From assembly GCF_000425405.1 (NCBI RefSeq), contig NZ_AUDJ01000001.1:248001-312000 (forward strand): a stretch of 64,000 nucleotides of DNA. The letters are read 5' to 3'. The notes below the pieces were generated by a model. The model was not told the DNA's origin, ran no database searches, and saw nothing but the letters and a program-made list of their open reading frames with translations. The position numbers and the translations under genes are program-made. Positions 25,839 through 34,960 of the stretch are shown here, one piece after another (position 1 is the stretch's first letter; each line of letters starts with the position of its first letter). Origin of the DNA: Ferrimonas kyonanensis DSM 18153 (GTDB taxonomy: Bacteria > Pseudomonadota > Gammaproteobacteria > Enterobacterales > Shewanellaceae).

Positions 25839-27176
25839 ATGAAAATTGTGATTATCGGCGGCGAAGCCGCCGGCATGAGTGCCGCCGCCAAGGCGCGTCG
25901 AACCGACCGGGATGCCGAGATTATTGTGTTTGAGCAATCCGAGGTGGTCTCCTTTGGCGCCTGTGGCCTGCCGTATTTTATTGGTGACAGTTTTGATGAG
26001 CCCGGTTACATGGCGGAGCGCAGTGTGGCCCAGTTCCGGGATTCCGGCATTGATCTGCGCACTGGCCATCGGGTGGAGCGATTGGATTGCGACCAGCAGC
26101 GACTGTGGGTCACCGATCTGGCGTCCGGTGAGCAGTTTACTCAAGACTATGACAGCCTGATGATCGCCACCGGCGCCTCGGTGGTAAAACCGCCCATCGA
26201 GGGGTTGGCATTGCAGGGGGTGCATTTCCTGAAAACCCTCGAGGATGGCCTCACCATTAAGCCGCAGTTGCAGTCTGCCGCCATTGAAGAGGTGGTGGTG
26301 ATCGGTGCCGGCTACATCGGCCTGGAGGTGGTCGAGGCGTTGGTACACCAAGGCAAGCGAGTGCGATTGATCGAGCTGAGTGACCGAGTCCTGACCGAGT
26401 CGTTCGATGTTGAGATCAGCGAGCTGATTCAGCAGGAGTTGCTGGAAAAAGGGGTGCAGCTGCACCTTAAGGAGGCGGTGCAATCGTTGTCCGGGGAGCA
26501 GGGGCGGGTACAACATGTCCACACCAATGCCGGCCAATATCGTGCCGATATGGTGATTGTGGCGACCGGCGTGCGCCCCAACAGCGAGTTCTTGTCCGAC
26601 ACCGGCATCGAGCGGTTGAGCAATGGGGCCATCGTCATCGATGAGCAGGGCCGCACCAGCCTGCGGGCGGTATACGCCGCCGGCGATTGTGCCACGGTCT
26701 GGCACCGGGTGCGTCGTCAGCCGGTCTACATTCCGCTGGCGACCACCGCCAATAAGCTGGGGCGACTGATCGGCGAGAACCTCTGTGGCGGTGCCCGCGC
26801 CTTCCCGGGAACCCTGGGCAGTGCCGGGGTCAAGGTGCTGGCGCTGGAAGCGGGCCGCACCGGCATCAGTGAGCGCGAAGCTCGGGAGTTAGGGCTGGAT
26901 TACAGCACAGTGGTGATTAACGACAAAAACACCACCAACTACGTACCGAACCAGCAGTCGTTACGGGTGAAACTGGTGTACGACCGGGTCAGCAAACAGC
27001 TGTTGGGCGGCCAGATCGCCGGCGGACCGGGAGCGGTGTTGCGAGTTGACACCCTGGCGGCGGCCATCCATGCCAAGATGACCACGGCGGATCTGGGGAT
27101 GTTGGATCTGGTGTACGCGCCGCCGTTTGCCCGCACCTGGGATGCCATCAACGTCGCGGGGAACGTGGCCAAGTAA
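25839..27176 (+). CDS. CoA-disulfide-reductase-like FAD/NAD(P)H oxidoreductase
   Basis: A 445-residue flavoprotein of the single-cysteine disulfide reductase group. FAD motif GGEAAGMSAAAKARR at residues 8-22; redox Cys42 in VVSFGACGLPYFIGD; NAD(P)H motif VVVIGAGYIGLEVVEAL near residue 155; second FAD motif VYAAGDCA near 280; and a C-terminal dimerisation domain. The SFGxCGLPY pattern is typical of CoA-disulfide reductase and NADH-dependent persulfide reductase (Npsr). No rhodanese domain is fused, unlike Shewanella Npsr. Start 25839 fits the family; GTG 25824 is in frame but overlaps the terminator region. Likely role: reduction of CoA disulfide, CoA persulfide or polysulfur. Confidence 0.87.
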   Translation: MKIVIIGGEAAGMSAAAKARRTDRDAEIIVFEQSEVVSFGACGLPYFIGDSFDEPGYMAERSVAQFRDSGIDLRTGHRVERLDCDQQRLWVTDLASGEQFTQDYDSLMIATGASVVKPPIEGLALQGVHFLKTLEDGLTIKPQLQSAAIEEVVVIGAGYIGLEVVEALVHQGKRVRLIELSDRVLTESFDVEISELIQQELLEKGVQLHLKEAVQSLSGEQGRVQHVHTNAGQYRADMVIVATGVRPNSEFLSDTGIERLSNGAIVIDEQGRTSLRAVYAAGDCATVWHRVRRQPVYIPLATTANKLGRLIGENLCGGARAFPGTLGSAGVKVLALEAGRTGISEREARELGLDYSTVVINDKNTTNYVPNQQSLRVKLVYDRVSKQLLGGQIAGGPGAVLRVDTLAAAIHAKMTTADLGMLDLVYAPPFARTWDAINVAGNVAK

Positions 27177-27182
27177 TTCAAC

Positions 27183-27205
27183 AGGGCGCTCAGGCGCCCT
27201 TTTTT
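27183..27205 (+). terminator. Terminator after the CoA-disulfide-reductase-like gene
   Basis: Perfect stem AGGGCGC-tcag-GCGCCCT followed by a T run on the plus strand; a few T residues also occur on the minus strand, so it may also serve the convergent pilin gene. Confidence 0.85.
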
Positions 27206-27224
27206 ATGGTGGGAAAGCGGTGAG

Positions 27225-27788
27225 CTAGCGTTGGATGACCCCGACGCTGCCATCTTCGGAGCGGTATTCGATGACAATGGCGGCGCTGTCGCGGTCAGCA
27301 CGATCGCCGCCGGCCCGATAGACGTAACTGCAGCGGCTCATCGGGTTATTGTCGCCATTTTCGTTATGGCGATAGGCGTGGTAATCGGCATTGAAATCGG
27401 GATCATTGGAGGGCAGAGCGACGCTGGGAGCATCGACGATCAGGGTTTGCCACAGGGAGACGCAGCCAGCATCACCCTTACCAATCTGCTGAGCCTGGCC
27501 CATGGGGTTGTTCTTGTTGATGCCAAGTGGGTAGCCCGCGGCATTCAGATCCAACACGCCATCCACGTAACCGGGCAGGTTAACGATCTCCTTTCCCGGG
27601 CTGACGATCTGCCAGCGGGTGTGCGCGAACGCCACCGCCTGCTGAAACGAAGCGGCCACCGCTTTGGCTTGAGCCAGCTCGGCTTCTGGTCTGAGGCTGG
27701 TCAACCTGGGAAAGGCGATGACCGCCAGGATGGCCACCACGATCAGGGTGATCACCAGCTCCATCAGGGTGAATCCGCGTTGCTTCAT
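27225..27788 (-). CDS. Type IV pilin-like protein (MshB/pseudopilin type)
   Basis: A 187-residue prepilin. The class III signal is perfect: MKQRG cleaved before FTLMELVITLIVVAILAVIAF, with Glu at mature position 5 and a long hydrophobic helix. A globular domain with two Cys residues (DAGCVSL, MSRCSYV) follows. It resembles MSHA-type minor pilins. It is an orphan: no pilus assembly, prepilin peptidase or other pilin gene is in the window. Its neighbour is the riboswitch-controlled lipoprotein on the same strand upstream. Confidence 0.87.
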   Translation of the reverse strand: MKQRGFTLMELVITLIVVAILAVIAFPRLTSLRPEAELAQAKAVAASFQQAVAFAHTRWQIVSPGKEIVNLPGYVDGVLDLNAAGYPLGINKNNPMGQAQQIGKGDAGCVSLWQTLIVDAPSVALPSNDPDFNADYHAYRHNENGDNNPMSRCSYVYRAGGDRADRDSAAIVIEYRSEDGSVGVIQR

Positions 27789-27856
27789 TGATCGGCACTC
27801 GTAGACGGTAAACAGTCACTAGAGTAAATGATCTGAACAGAAAGGGAAGCCTGACG

Positions 27857-27883
27857 GAAAATGGGCTGCCCCGAAGGGCAGCC
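27857..27883 (-). terminator. Possible terminator after the large lipoprotein gene
   Basis: Perfect 8-bp stem GGCTGCCC/GGGCAGCC with a four-base loop, ten or so bases after the stop; on the minus strand it is followed by CATTTTCC, a weak U-tract. Confidence 0.65.
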
Positions 27884-27891
27884 GGGAAACG

Positions 27892-30558
27892 CTAGGGCAG
27901 CCACTCAAAACGGAAGCTTTCCAGCATGTCGTCATTCCGCTGGCCATCGGCCTGAGGCGAGACGGTACGCATCAGCACCCGCTCCAGTGGACCGCTGCCG
28001 AAACGGGACAGCATCAGGGTTTCCGGGTCAACGCTGCCATCGGCCATGATCGGTTGCAGTTTGAAGCCAGCGTCGGTCTGCGCCCATAAGAACTCCTGAT
28101 TGACGCCGCTGTCACTGTCGTCGGCGCACTGGCTCAGGTCGACCCAACCACTGCCCTGCTGGTGGTTATCGGAGCCGTTCAGATGCAGGGTCATGCTGCA
28201 CTGCGCCTCGTCGTCGGCAGTCAGACGAAACGACTGTGGCTGTGACAGCGGTTCCAACGCCAACGGCCGAATTCGAGACAGTGGGTACGCTTCGACGACG
28301 CCGTTATCCAGCTCGCTGGCCTTCATCACGTCGGCGCCCAGCTCGGCGTCCGCCAGTTGCAGCAATGCCCAGTCGCCGCCATCAAACTGCAGCAGCAGTT
28401 GCTGGTCGGCGTCGATGACCCAGCGGCCATTGTTGCGGTGGTGCGAGACCTGGCCTTCGTCGATGTCGTCCACCCAGGTCAGCAGCTGCCCCTGGGCACC
28501 GAATTGAATCAGCGCCTGGAAATCGCCGCCTTCGGCCAGATACTGTGTGCCGGTCAGTGCGGCGGTGGCGGTGGGGTCGGCCACTAGCTCAGGGGGCGCC
28601 GGTTTGTCGTCGCCGTCACCGGGCTGGTCACCGTCACCGGGTTCGGTTCCATCGCCGGGGTCGGTTCCATCGCCGGGATGATGGACGCCGCACTCCGACA
28701 GTGGCAACTCCTGACGTAGCGACGGCGCACCAAGTCCTTCAATCAGGGCGTCGATGGCGCTGCCGTTGAAGCTCCAGTCGTTGCTGCGGGTGGTGCCTTC
28801 GTCGATCAGGTAGGCGTGCCGCACCAGGCCGTCATGAACGGTCAGCAGGGCCGAGGCGTTGTCCTCACCCAGCAGCGACTGGGTCCATTGTGGCAGCGAC
28901 AGCTGCAGACCAAAGTCGGTCAAGTGCCAACTGCCGCCGTCTTTAGCCTGTGGCTGGCCGCAACCTGAGTCATCGCAGTGCTGGTGCTGGACCACAAACA
29001 GGCGCAGGTCGCCTTGTTGCTGCTCCAGACTGCCGTACAGGCGAACCGCCAGGCTGGTGCCCTCTTCGCCGCCGATGTAGATCAACGGCGCCTCACCGGC
29101 GGCGTTAGCCAGCAGCTGCTGCAGTTGCTGGGCCGGGCCGGTTGGCAGGTTAACCTGGTTGCACCATTGGGTCTGTGCATCACACTGCGGATCGTAGGAG
29201 AGCAGAGCGCGCTGGCTCAGTTGTCTGAAGGTCAGCTGATAGCCCTGGGCATCGGCGGGAAAGCGAAGGTCGCTGCTAAGTTGGTGCATCCAGACTTTTT
29301 CGCCATTGGCGTAGCGCTTCATTTTCAGGTCGGTCAGGTCCAGCTTGCGAGCCCACACTTGCTGGCGGCCGTCGACATCGGACTCGACAATGACGGAGCC
29401 GTCTTCCTGCACCGATTCGATGTGGATGGCGTTGTCCATCGACTGCCAACTGCCTTGCTTCCAGATCAGCGTATCGCGGCGATCGTCGTCGTCGCTGGCA
29501 GTGAAGCCGAGTTCCGCTCCCTGGTAGCCGAAGCGGTTAAATTGGACCTGCTGCTCCTGCAGTTGAATCTGCTGATAACTCAGCTCCCGTTCGGCGATGC
29601 AGGTCTGGCTATCCGCTTGGTAGCTGCGCTGCTCATGGCCACCCAGCTCGAACATGCCGCGCTCCTGGGTGATGATTTCCATCAGGTCGGAGTGCTGTTT
29701 ATGGGCGTGCTCGCGATTCTCCTCCACCTGTTCCTGCACCTCTTCCGGCGCCAGCGGCAAAGCTTCATTGACCTGATCGGCAATGGCGTCGACGTCGGTG
29801 TCGTCGCCACTGGCTTCGGACTGATCGACGCTGGCGACCAGCAACTCCAGGTTCTCTGCCACGGTATCGGCAATGGCATCGGCCACTTCGCTGTCGTTGG
29901 CGTCGCCGCCGGTACCACCGTTGGCGGCCATCGCCTTGTGAGCGGCGGCAGTGACCCGGGCGACCACCTGGGCGACCTTGTGAATGCGGTCGTAGCCCTG
30001 GCCGTTTTCATGCTGTTTGCCGGCGATGTAGTCGTCCAATACGCTGAGTTCGGAGCCCTGAATGCCCAGCGACTGTTCCAGGGCGGCGGTCGCCGTCTCC
30101 AGGTCGAGATCGCTGTTTTTGACCTCGGCAGCCAGCATGGTGGTCAGTGGGCTGATGAAGGCGTTGACCCCAGCTGGGGCGGTCATGGTGTAACCCTGAT
30201 CGATGAGGATGCCGGGTGCATCTTCATCTTCGGTCTGGCCGGCGATGACTTTCACCAATACCCGAGCTTGGGTCAGATCCAGATCCCCGTCCAGGTTGTC
30301 GAAATGAAACTGGCCCCCGGACTGAGACTGGGTGGTGGGCTCGCTGGGATCACACTCGTTATTGTTGTTCAGATCCAGGCAGACCTGAGCGTTAACCAGG
30401 TAACCATCGGCGGTGGTGCCGGACAAGCTCTGAGTCGGCTCCGGTGCCGGTGGCTCCGGGGTGGGCGTCGGGGTGGATGAGGAGGAACCGCCGCAGGCGG
30501 CGAGTTGGGTTAATGCTGCGGCCATGGATATGGCCAGCAGGTGGCGTCTGAAGTGCAT
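27892..30558 (-). CDS. Large riboswitch-controlled lipoprotein of unknown function
   Basis: An 888-residue protein. A lipoprotein signal ends in the lipobox LAAC (Cys22), then a Ser/Pro/Thr-rich linker (SSSSTPTPTPEPPAPEPT). Next is a segment DGYLVNAQVCLDLNNNNECD, of a kind found in many marine surface lipoproteins, and an Asp/Glu-rich body. An acidic PGDG repeat linker at about residues 627-652 separates a C-terminal beta-rich domain of about 230 residues. Asp after Cys-Gly-Gly is absent, so outer-membrane rather than inner-membrane anchoring is expected. A c-di-GMP-I riboswitch lies in its leader, so it probably changes with the sessile/motile switch. An adhesin or matrix role is inference; no enzymatic motif is recognised. 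Confidence 0.88.
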   Translation of the reverse strand: MHFRRHLLAISMAAALTQLAACGGSSSSTPTPTPEPPAPEPTQSLSGTTADGYLVNAQVCLDLNNNNECDPSEPTTQSQSGGQFHFDNLDGDLDLTQARVLVKVIAGQTEDEDAPGILIDQGYTMTAPAGVNAFISPLTTMLAAEVKNSDLDLETATAALEQSLGIQGSELSVLDDYIAGKQHENGQGYDRIHKVAQVVARVTAAAHKAMAANGGTGGDANDSEVADAIADTVAENLELLVASVDQSEASGDDTDVDAIADQVNEALPLAPEEVQEQVEENREHAHKQHSDLMEIITQERGMFELGGHEQRSYQADSQTCIAERELSYQQIQLQEQQVQFNRFGYQGAELGFTASDDDDRRDTLIWKQGSWQSMDNAIHIESVQEDGSVIVESDVDGRQQVWARKLDLTDLKMKRYANGEKVWMHQLSSDLRFPADAQGYQLTFRQLSQRALLSYDPQCDAQTQWCNQVNLPTGPAQQLQQLLANAAGEAPLIYIGGEEGTSLAVRLYGSLEQQQGDLRLFVVQHQHCDDSGCGQPQAKDGGSWHLTDFGLQLSLPQWTQSLLGEDNASALLTVHDGLVRHAYLIDEGTTRSNDWSFNGSAIDALIEGLGAPSLRQELPLSECGVHHPGDGTDPGDGTEPGDGDQPGDGDDKPAPPELVADPTATAALTGTQYLAEGGDFQALIQFGAQGQLLTWVDDIDEGQVSHHRNNGRWVIDADQQLLLQFDGGDWALLQLADAELGADVMKASELDNGVVEAYPLSRIRPLALEPLSQPQSFRLTADDEAQCSMTLHLNGSDNHQQGSGWVDLSQCADDSDSGVNQEFLWAQTDAGFKLQPIMADGSVDPETLMLSRFGSGPLERVLMRTVSPQADGQRNDDMLESFRFEWLP
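28606..28679. repeat. Repeat coding for an acidic PGDG linker in the lipoprotein
   Basis: About four 18-base units encode successive PGDGTD / PGDGTE / PGDGDQ / PGDGDD hexapeptides. It forms a flexible acidic hinge between the main body and the C-terminal domain. Confidence 0.8.
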
Positions 30559-30563
30559 AGTCT

Positions 30564-30578
30564 ACCATCCCTAATGGT
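30564..30578 (-). promoter_or_regulatory. Small hairpin presenting the lipoprotein ribosome-binding site
   Basis: ACCAT-TAGGG-ATGGT on the minus strand: a 5-bp stem whose loop is the Shine-Dalgarno-like AGGG, six bases ahead of the start codon. It could modulate translation. Confidence 0.4.
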
Positions 30579-30612
30579 TGAACCTATTTCAAACGCTGGC
30601 GCTGGCGAACGC

Positions 30613-30635
30613 CGAGTGGCCACCGGGACCACTCG
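30613..30635 (-). promoter_or_regulatory. Probable expression-platform hairpin of the riboswitch
   Basis: Perfect 7-bp stem CGAGTGG/CCACTCG right after the aptamer. Within it, CCGGTGGC (30626 to 30619, minus strand) is perfectly complementary to GCCACCGG (30680 to 30673) inside the aptamer. The two structures therefore exclude each other. No clear U-tract follows, so control may be translational. Confidence 0.55.
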
Positions 30636-30638
30636 ATA

Positions 30639-30720
30639 CGCTGGAAACCCCGCTGTCTCTGTGAAGCAGAGACCGGTGGCTTTGCGTCCCAGCTTCGCAG
30701 CTGGTTTGCCATTGTCAGCG
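30639..30720 (-). promoter_or_regulatory. Cyclic di-GMP-I (GEMM) riboswitch aptamer
   Basis: On the minus strand the leader carries the GEMM-I signature in order: GGCAAACC, P2 stem CCAGCT-GCGA-AGCTGG with a GNRA loop, GGGACGCAAAGCC, P3 stem CCGGTCTCTG-CTTCA-CAGAGACAGCGG, then GGGGTTTCC. P1 is closed by CGCTG (30720-30716) and CAGCG (30643-30639). Compared from memory with the Vibrio Vc2 aptamer, almost every conserved block is present. It sits about 80 bases upstream of the lipoprotein start and should sense c-di-GMP. Confidence 0.93.
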
Positions 30721-30740
30721 ATGCATCGTGTGATGTCGTT

Positions 30741-30768
30741 ATTATGGTGTCGATAAGCGGCGACAAAG
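30741..30768 (-). promoter_or_regulatory. Candidate promoter for the riboswitch leader
   Basis: On the minus strand CTTTGT, a 16-base gap, then CATAAT. The start point would fall about 12 bases ahead of the aptamer, which is where a GEMM leader should begin. Hexamer matches are moderate. Confidence 0.4.
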
Positions 30769-30913
30769 CGGGGATACCGGCTCGGTCATCGCGGTGACTT
30801 AGGGATTAAATCATGAGGTTACGTCGATGTCATGGCAAAGATGAACGACTGTGAGTCGATGCTGACACCGTGTGAAAAAAGGATGCGTTAAAACAGATAT
30901 TTACAGTTGGGCT

Positions 30914-30952
30914 AAGGTGCCAAGCCATTGAATTTAATGGCGTTGGCACCTT
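30914..30952 (-). terminator. Long stem-loop after the thioredoxin-like gene
   Basis: AAGGTGCCAA-GCCATT pairs with AATGGC-g-TTGGCACCTT around a six-base loop, giving about 16 paired bases with one bulge, eight bases after the stop codon. There is no good U-tract on the minus strand, so it may protect the RNA 3' end or act as a weak terminator. Confidence 0.55.
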
Positions 30953-30959
30953 GAGAGTG

Positions 30960-31502
30960 CTATTTCAGAATCTCTGCCAGATCCTGTTCCAGCGAGGTGG
31001 TCGGCGATTCGATGATGCGACCGATCTCCTTGCCCTGTTGCTGGATGATGAAGGTGGGAATCCGTTGGAAATCGTAGGCGGCGGCCAGGTGCTGCGGGTC
31101 CGCCTTGCTGCGATCGACGCCGATGTAACGCACCTGCAGGTGGTCGTTGCCGGCCAGTTCCAGAATCTTGGCAAAACGCGGGGTTTCACGGTGGCAATCC
31201 GGGCACCAGGTGCCGATGATAACCACGATCTCGGTTGGGGTGTCGACCGCCTTCAGTTTGTCCAGCCACTGAGGCTGAGGGGCATAGTCAGCGTAGTTAT
31301 CGCTGTAACCCGGAATGGCGTCCATGATGTCGGCCATGGCCAGTTCACCGGTCAAAATAACCTCCTGTTTATCGGGTTGATCGCAGGTGGCGAAGGGGCC
31401 TTTCTGTCCCTCTTCAAAGCCACAGCCAGAGTTGGCAAAGGCGCCGCTGCTCAGCAGGGCCGGGGCCAATAACATGGCCATCAACGTGCTCTTTTTCATC
31501 AT
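30960..31502 (-). CDS. Periplasmic thioredoxin-fold protein
   Basis: A 180-residue protein with a signal peptide (MMKKSTLMAMLLAPALLSSGAFA, by eye) and a thioredoxin fold. The active-site motif is GTWCPDCHRE, cysteines at about 100 and 103, and the cis-Pro loop is QRIPTFII. Two extra Cys (SGCGF, ATCDQ) sit near the mature N-terminus. The CPDC motif is found in bacterial thiol-oxidoreductases of the TlpA-like class. Ribosome-binding site AAGGTGAG supports the start. The substrate is unknown; cytochrome c maturation or general periplasmic reduction are possible. Confidence 0.85.
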   Translation of the reverse strand: MMKKSTLMAMLLAPALLSSGAFANSGCGFEEGQKGPFATCDQPDKQEVILTGELAMADIMDAIPGYSDNYADYAPQPQWLDKLKAVDTPTEIVVIIGTWCPDCHRETPRFAKILELAGNDHLQVRYIGVDRSKADPQHLAAAYDFQRIPTFIIQQQGKEIGRIIESPTTSLEQDLAEILK

Positions 31503-31636
31503 TCTCTCACCTTAGTTTGTCTCCTGCTAGTCTGACCCAGATTCAGCCAAGAGGTGCCCTGGCGGTAACGGAACTGTGAAGCCGATCATGACCGTTGTCA
31601 CAGTTTCTGCCTCGATGGCGAGCCGATCCAGAAGCA

Positions 31637-31661
31637 CAAAAAAGGCGGCCGAAGCCGCCTC
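31637..31661 (-). terminator. Terminator after hemB
   Basis: Stem GGCGGC-cgaa-GCCGCC with a run of six T on the minus strand, about 20 bases after the hemB stop. Confidence 0.92.
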
Positions 31662-31681
31662 GATGGAATCGATTCAGGGGG

Positions 31682-32788
<1,107 letters not shown>

Positions 32789-32812
32789 CTACCACTCTGG
32801 ATAGGAGCTTAA

Positions 32813-33637
32813 TCACACTTGAAACAGGCGTTTGGCGTTCAATTGGCACTGGTACGACAACGATTCCAGCGATTCGTTGCGCAGCTCCGCCACTTTATTG
32901 GCAATGTGTGGCAGCCATCGCGGTTCGTTGCGGCGGCTTTTGGGTTTGGGTCTCAGATCCCGGGGCAACAGGTAGGGGGCATCGGTCTCCAGCAACAGCC
33001 GCTCGGCGGGAATCATCGGCACTAGCCGTGCCAGTTCCTGGCCCCGCCGCTCGTCGCACACCCAGCCGGTAATGCCGATGAACAGATCCAGATCCAGCGC
33101 CTGATAGAGTTCCTGCTCGGTGCCGGTAAAGCAATGCAGCACCCCACCGCTCAGGTTGGGACGATGCTCGTGGACCATGGCCTGAAAGTCGTCACCGGCG
33201 TCGCGGCAGTGCATCAGCACCGGCTTGGCCAGGTCGCAGGCCAGCTTCAGCTGGGCGGAAAAGGCCCGCCGCTGATCCGCCCTGGGGGAGAAGTCGCGGT
33301 TGTAATCCAGGCCGCACTCGCCGACGGCAACCACCGCCGGATGGCCGCACAGTTGCCGCAGCTGCTGCGGGCTGTCGGCGTCGAAGCGGCTGGCGTAGTG
33401 AGGGTGAACCCCGGCAGTCGTGCGGATGCCGGGGTGAGCCTGAATCAGGCTCTGCAACTGCCTGGATTCCTCCAGGTCGCTGGCGACGGCGATGAGGTCA
33501 CGGACCCCGGCGTCGGCGGCGCGGACGATGACCTCCTCCAGATCATGGCGAAACTGACTGGAGCTCAGGTTGACGGCGATGTCGGTCCAGGCCAGTGGTG
33601 CGCTGTTACTGGACACGCTTGACCCGCACGCTGCCAT
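32813..33637 (-). CDS. tatD: TatD-family metal-dependent DNase
   Basis: A 274-residue metallo-hydrolase. Family motifs: DIAVNLSSSQF, AGVHPHYAS, VAVGECGLDYNRDFS, PVLMHCRDAGDDF, VLHCFTGT, and LLLETDAPYLLPRDL with RRNEP. The metal ligands of the TIM barrel are therefore intact. It is in the position of tatD downstream of tatABC, but a small periplasmic protein gene lies between, which its own start overlaps by 32 bases. ATG 33637 has AGGAAGG upstream; GTG 33616 is a possible second start. E. coli TatD is a 3'-5' exonuclease and is not needed for Tat export. Confidence 0.94.
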   Translation of the reverse strand: MAACGSSVSSNSAPLAWTDIAVNLSSSQFRHDLEEVIVRAADAGVRDLIAVASDLEESRQLQSLIQAHPGIRTTAGVHPHYASRFDADSPQQLRQLCGHPAVVAVGECGLDYNRDFSPRADQRRAFSAQLKLACDLAKPVLMHCRDAGDDFQAMVHEHRPNLSGGVLHCFTGTEQELYQALDLDLFIGITGWVCDERRGQELARLVPMIPAERLLLETDAPYLLPRDLRPKPKSRRNEPRWLPHIANKVAELRNESLESLSYQCQLNAKRLFQV

Positions 33638-34139
33638 TGCGGCCTTCCTGGGTCAACAGGAACGATCCCAGGGCGGCTTTGCTGATGGTGATGGTGCCCT
33701 GCTTGCTGAGGCGGAAGTTGCGAGATTCGGTTTGTTTCCAGCTCTGACCATTGTCCAGAGTGATGGTGAACTTGCCGTAGGCGTCTTTGCTCATCTTGGT
33801 GATGGTGCCTTGAATCTGTTCCGGCTCGTTCTCGTCGGCCTTCTTGATCAGCCCGAACTCCTGCTCGGCAGATTGGGGCGAGCTGGTAACGGCGGCCGGG
33901 GCGGCAGCGGCCACAACCGGAGCCGGGCTCAGGCTGGCGGCAGAGGTGCCGTTGAGTTTGTCGTAACACACCAGCCGATCGAGGCGATCCTGTTGCTGCT
34001 GACAATTGAGGATGGCTTCGGCAGCCTGGTCATAGCACGCCAGGCGCTGCAGTTGATCATCGATGGCGTTACAGGCGGGTTCCGCGGCCTGGGCGGCAAC
34101 GGGAGTGAGCAGTAAAGCGAAGATGGCGGCCTTGTTCAT
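33606..34139 (-). CDS. Periplasmic protein with paired Cys-RL-x-CYD motifs
   Basis: A 177-residue protein with a signal peptide (MNKAAIFALLLTPVAAQA). Two similar segments follow: CNAIDDQLQRLACYDQ and CQQQQDRLDRLVCYDK, each with a Cys pair likely to form a disulfide. Then an Ala/Pro/Ser-rich linker and a C-terminal beta-rich domain (GKFTITLDNGQSWKQTES, ending VRVKRVQ). The C-x-x-RLxCYD motif occurs in several secreted proteins, including VasI-like ones, but there are no secretion-system genes here. Strong AAAGGA site. Function unknown. Confidence 0.8.
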   Translation of the reverse strand: MNKAAIFALLLTPVAAQAAEPACNAIDDQLQRLACYDQAAEAILNCQQQQDRLDRLVCYDKLNGTSAASLSPAPVVAAAAPAAVTSSPQSAEQEFGLIKKADENEPEQIQGTITKMSKDAYGKFTITLDNGQSWKQTESRNFRLSKQGTITISKAALGSFLLTQEGRNGSVRVKRVQ

Positions 34140-34193
34140 ATAACGTTTCCTTTAGTTGTTATTGTCCCTTAGACCGCCAGATCGGGAGGGAAG

Positions 34194-34958
34194 TTACTCT
34201 TTGGTTGCTTCCTCAGTGGTCTCTTCCTGATCCTCTTCTTCGTCATCACGGGGCTTGTACAAGCGGGCGAAGAACAGGCCTCCTTCAAACAGAAGTAACA
34301 TCGGCAAAGCCAACATGCTCTGTGAGATGATGTCCGGCGGTGTCAGTAGCATACCAACAACGAAGGCACCGACAACAATATAAGGTCGGTTTTTCTTCAA
34401 ATCCTCCGGGGTAGTGACCCCTGCCCAGACCAAAAGAATCACCGCTACCGGGATCTCAAAGGCCAGTCCGAAGGCGAAAAACAGCTTCAGAACAAAGCTC
34501 AGATAGCTGTTGATGTCGGTTGCGACCTGCACTCCTTCCGGTGCCACACTGGTAAAGAACCCGAACACCACCGGGAATACGATGTAGTACGCAAACGCGA
34601 TGCCACCGTAAAACAGCAGTGAACTGCTGATCAGCAGCGGAAACACCAGTCGCTTTTCATGTTTGTACAGTCCCGGCGCCACGAAGGCCCAGATCTGGAA
34701 CAGTACATAGGGCATGGCAACGAACAAGGCCACAAACATGGTCAGCTTGAAGGGAGCGAAGAACGGCGAGGCCACGTCGGTGGCGATCATCGAGGCGTTG
34801 TCCGGCATTACCGCCAGCAGCGGTAAGGACAGATAGTTATAGATGTCGTTAGCCCAGTACGCCAGGCTGGCGAACACGAGCAAGACACCGCCGATGATGT
34901 GCATCAGGCGGTTTCTCAGCTCAAGCAGATGACTGATTAGGGGTTGCTGCTCGGACAT
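34194..34958 (-). CDS. tatC: Sec-independent protein translocase TatC
   Basis: A 254-residue inner-membrane receptor for twin-arginine signal peptides. It has the conserved N-terminus ([15 protein letters not shown]), about six helices, the FAPFKL segment of the first periplasmic loop, and the [11 protein letters not shown] and ITPPDxxSQ-type [10 protein letters not shown] stretches. Length matches E. coli TatC (258). It starts two bases after tatB. In this window NrfC (SRRQFLG) is an obvious client. Confidence 0.98.
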   Translation of the reverse strand: MSEQQPLISHLLELRNRLMHIIGGVLLVFASLAYWANDIYNYLSLPLLAVMPDNASMIATDVASPFFAPFKLTMFVALFVAMPYVLFQIWAFVAPGLYKHEKRLVFPLLISSSLLFYGGIAFAYYIVFPVVFGFFTSVAPEGVQVATDINSYLSFVLKLFFAFGLAFEIPVAVILLVWAGVTTPEDLKKNRPYIVVGAFVVGMLLTPPDIISQSMLALPMLLLFEGGLFFARLYKPRDDEEEDQEETTEEATKE

Positions 34959-34960
34959 AC

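Noticed and set aside
24417-26705. Open frame of 762 codons on the minus strand
   Set aside because: It runs across two well-supported plus-strand genes and the terminator between them; the translation is rich in His, Gln and Gly with no domain.
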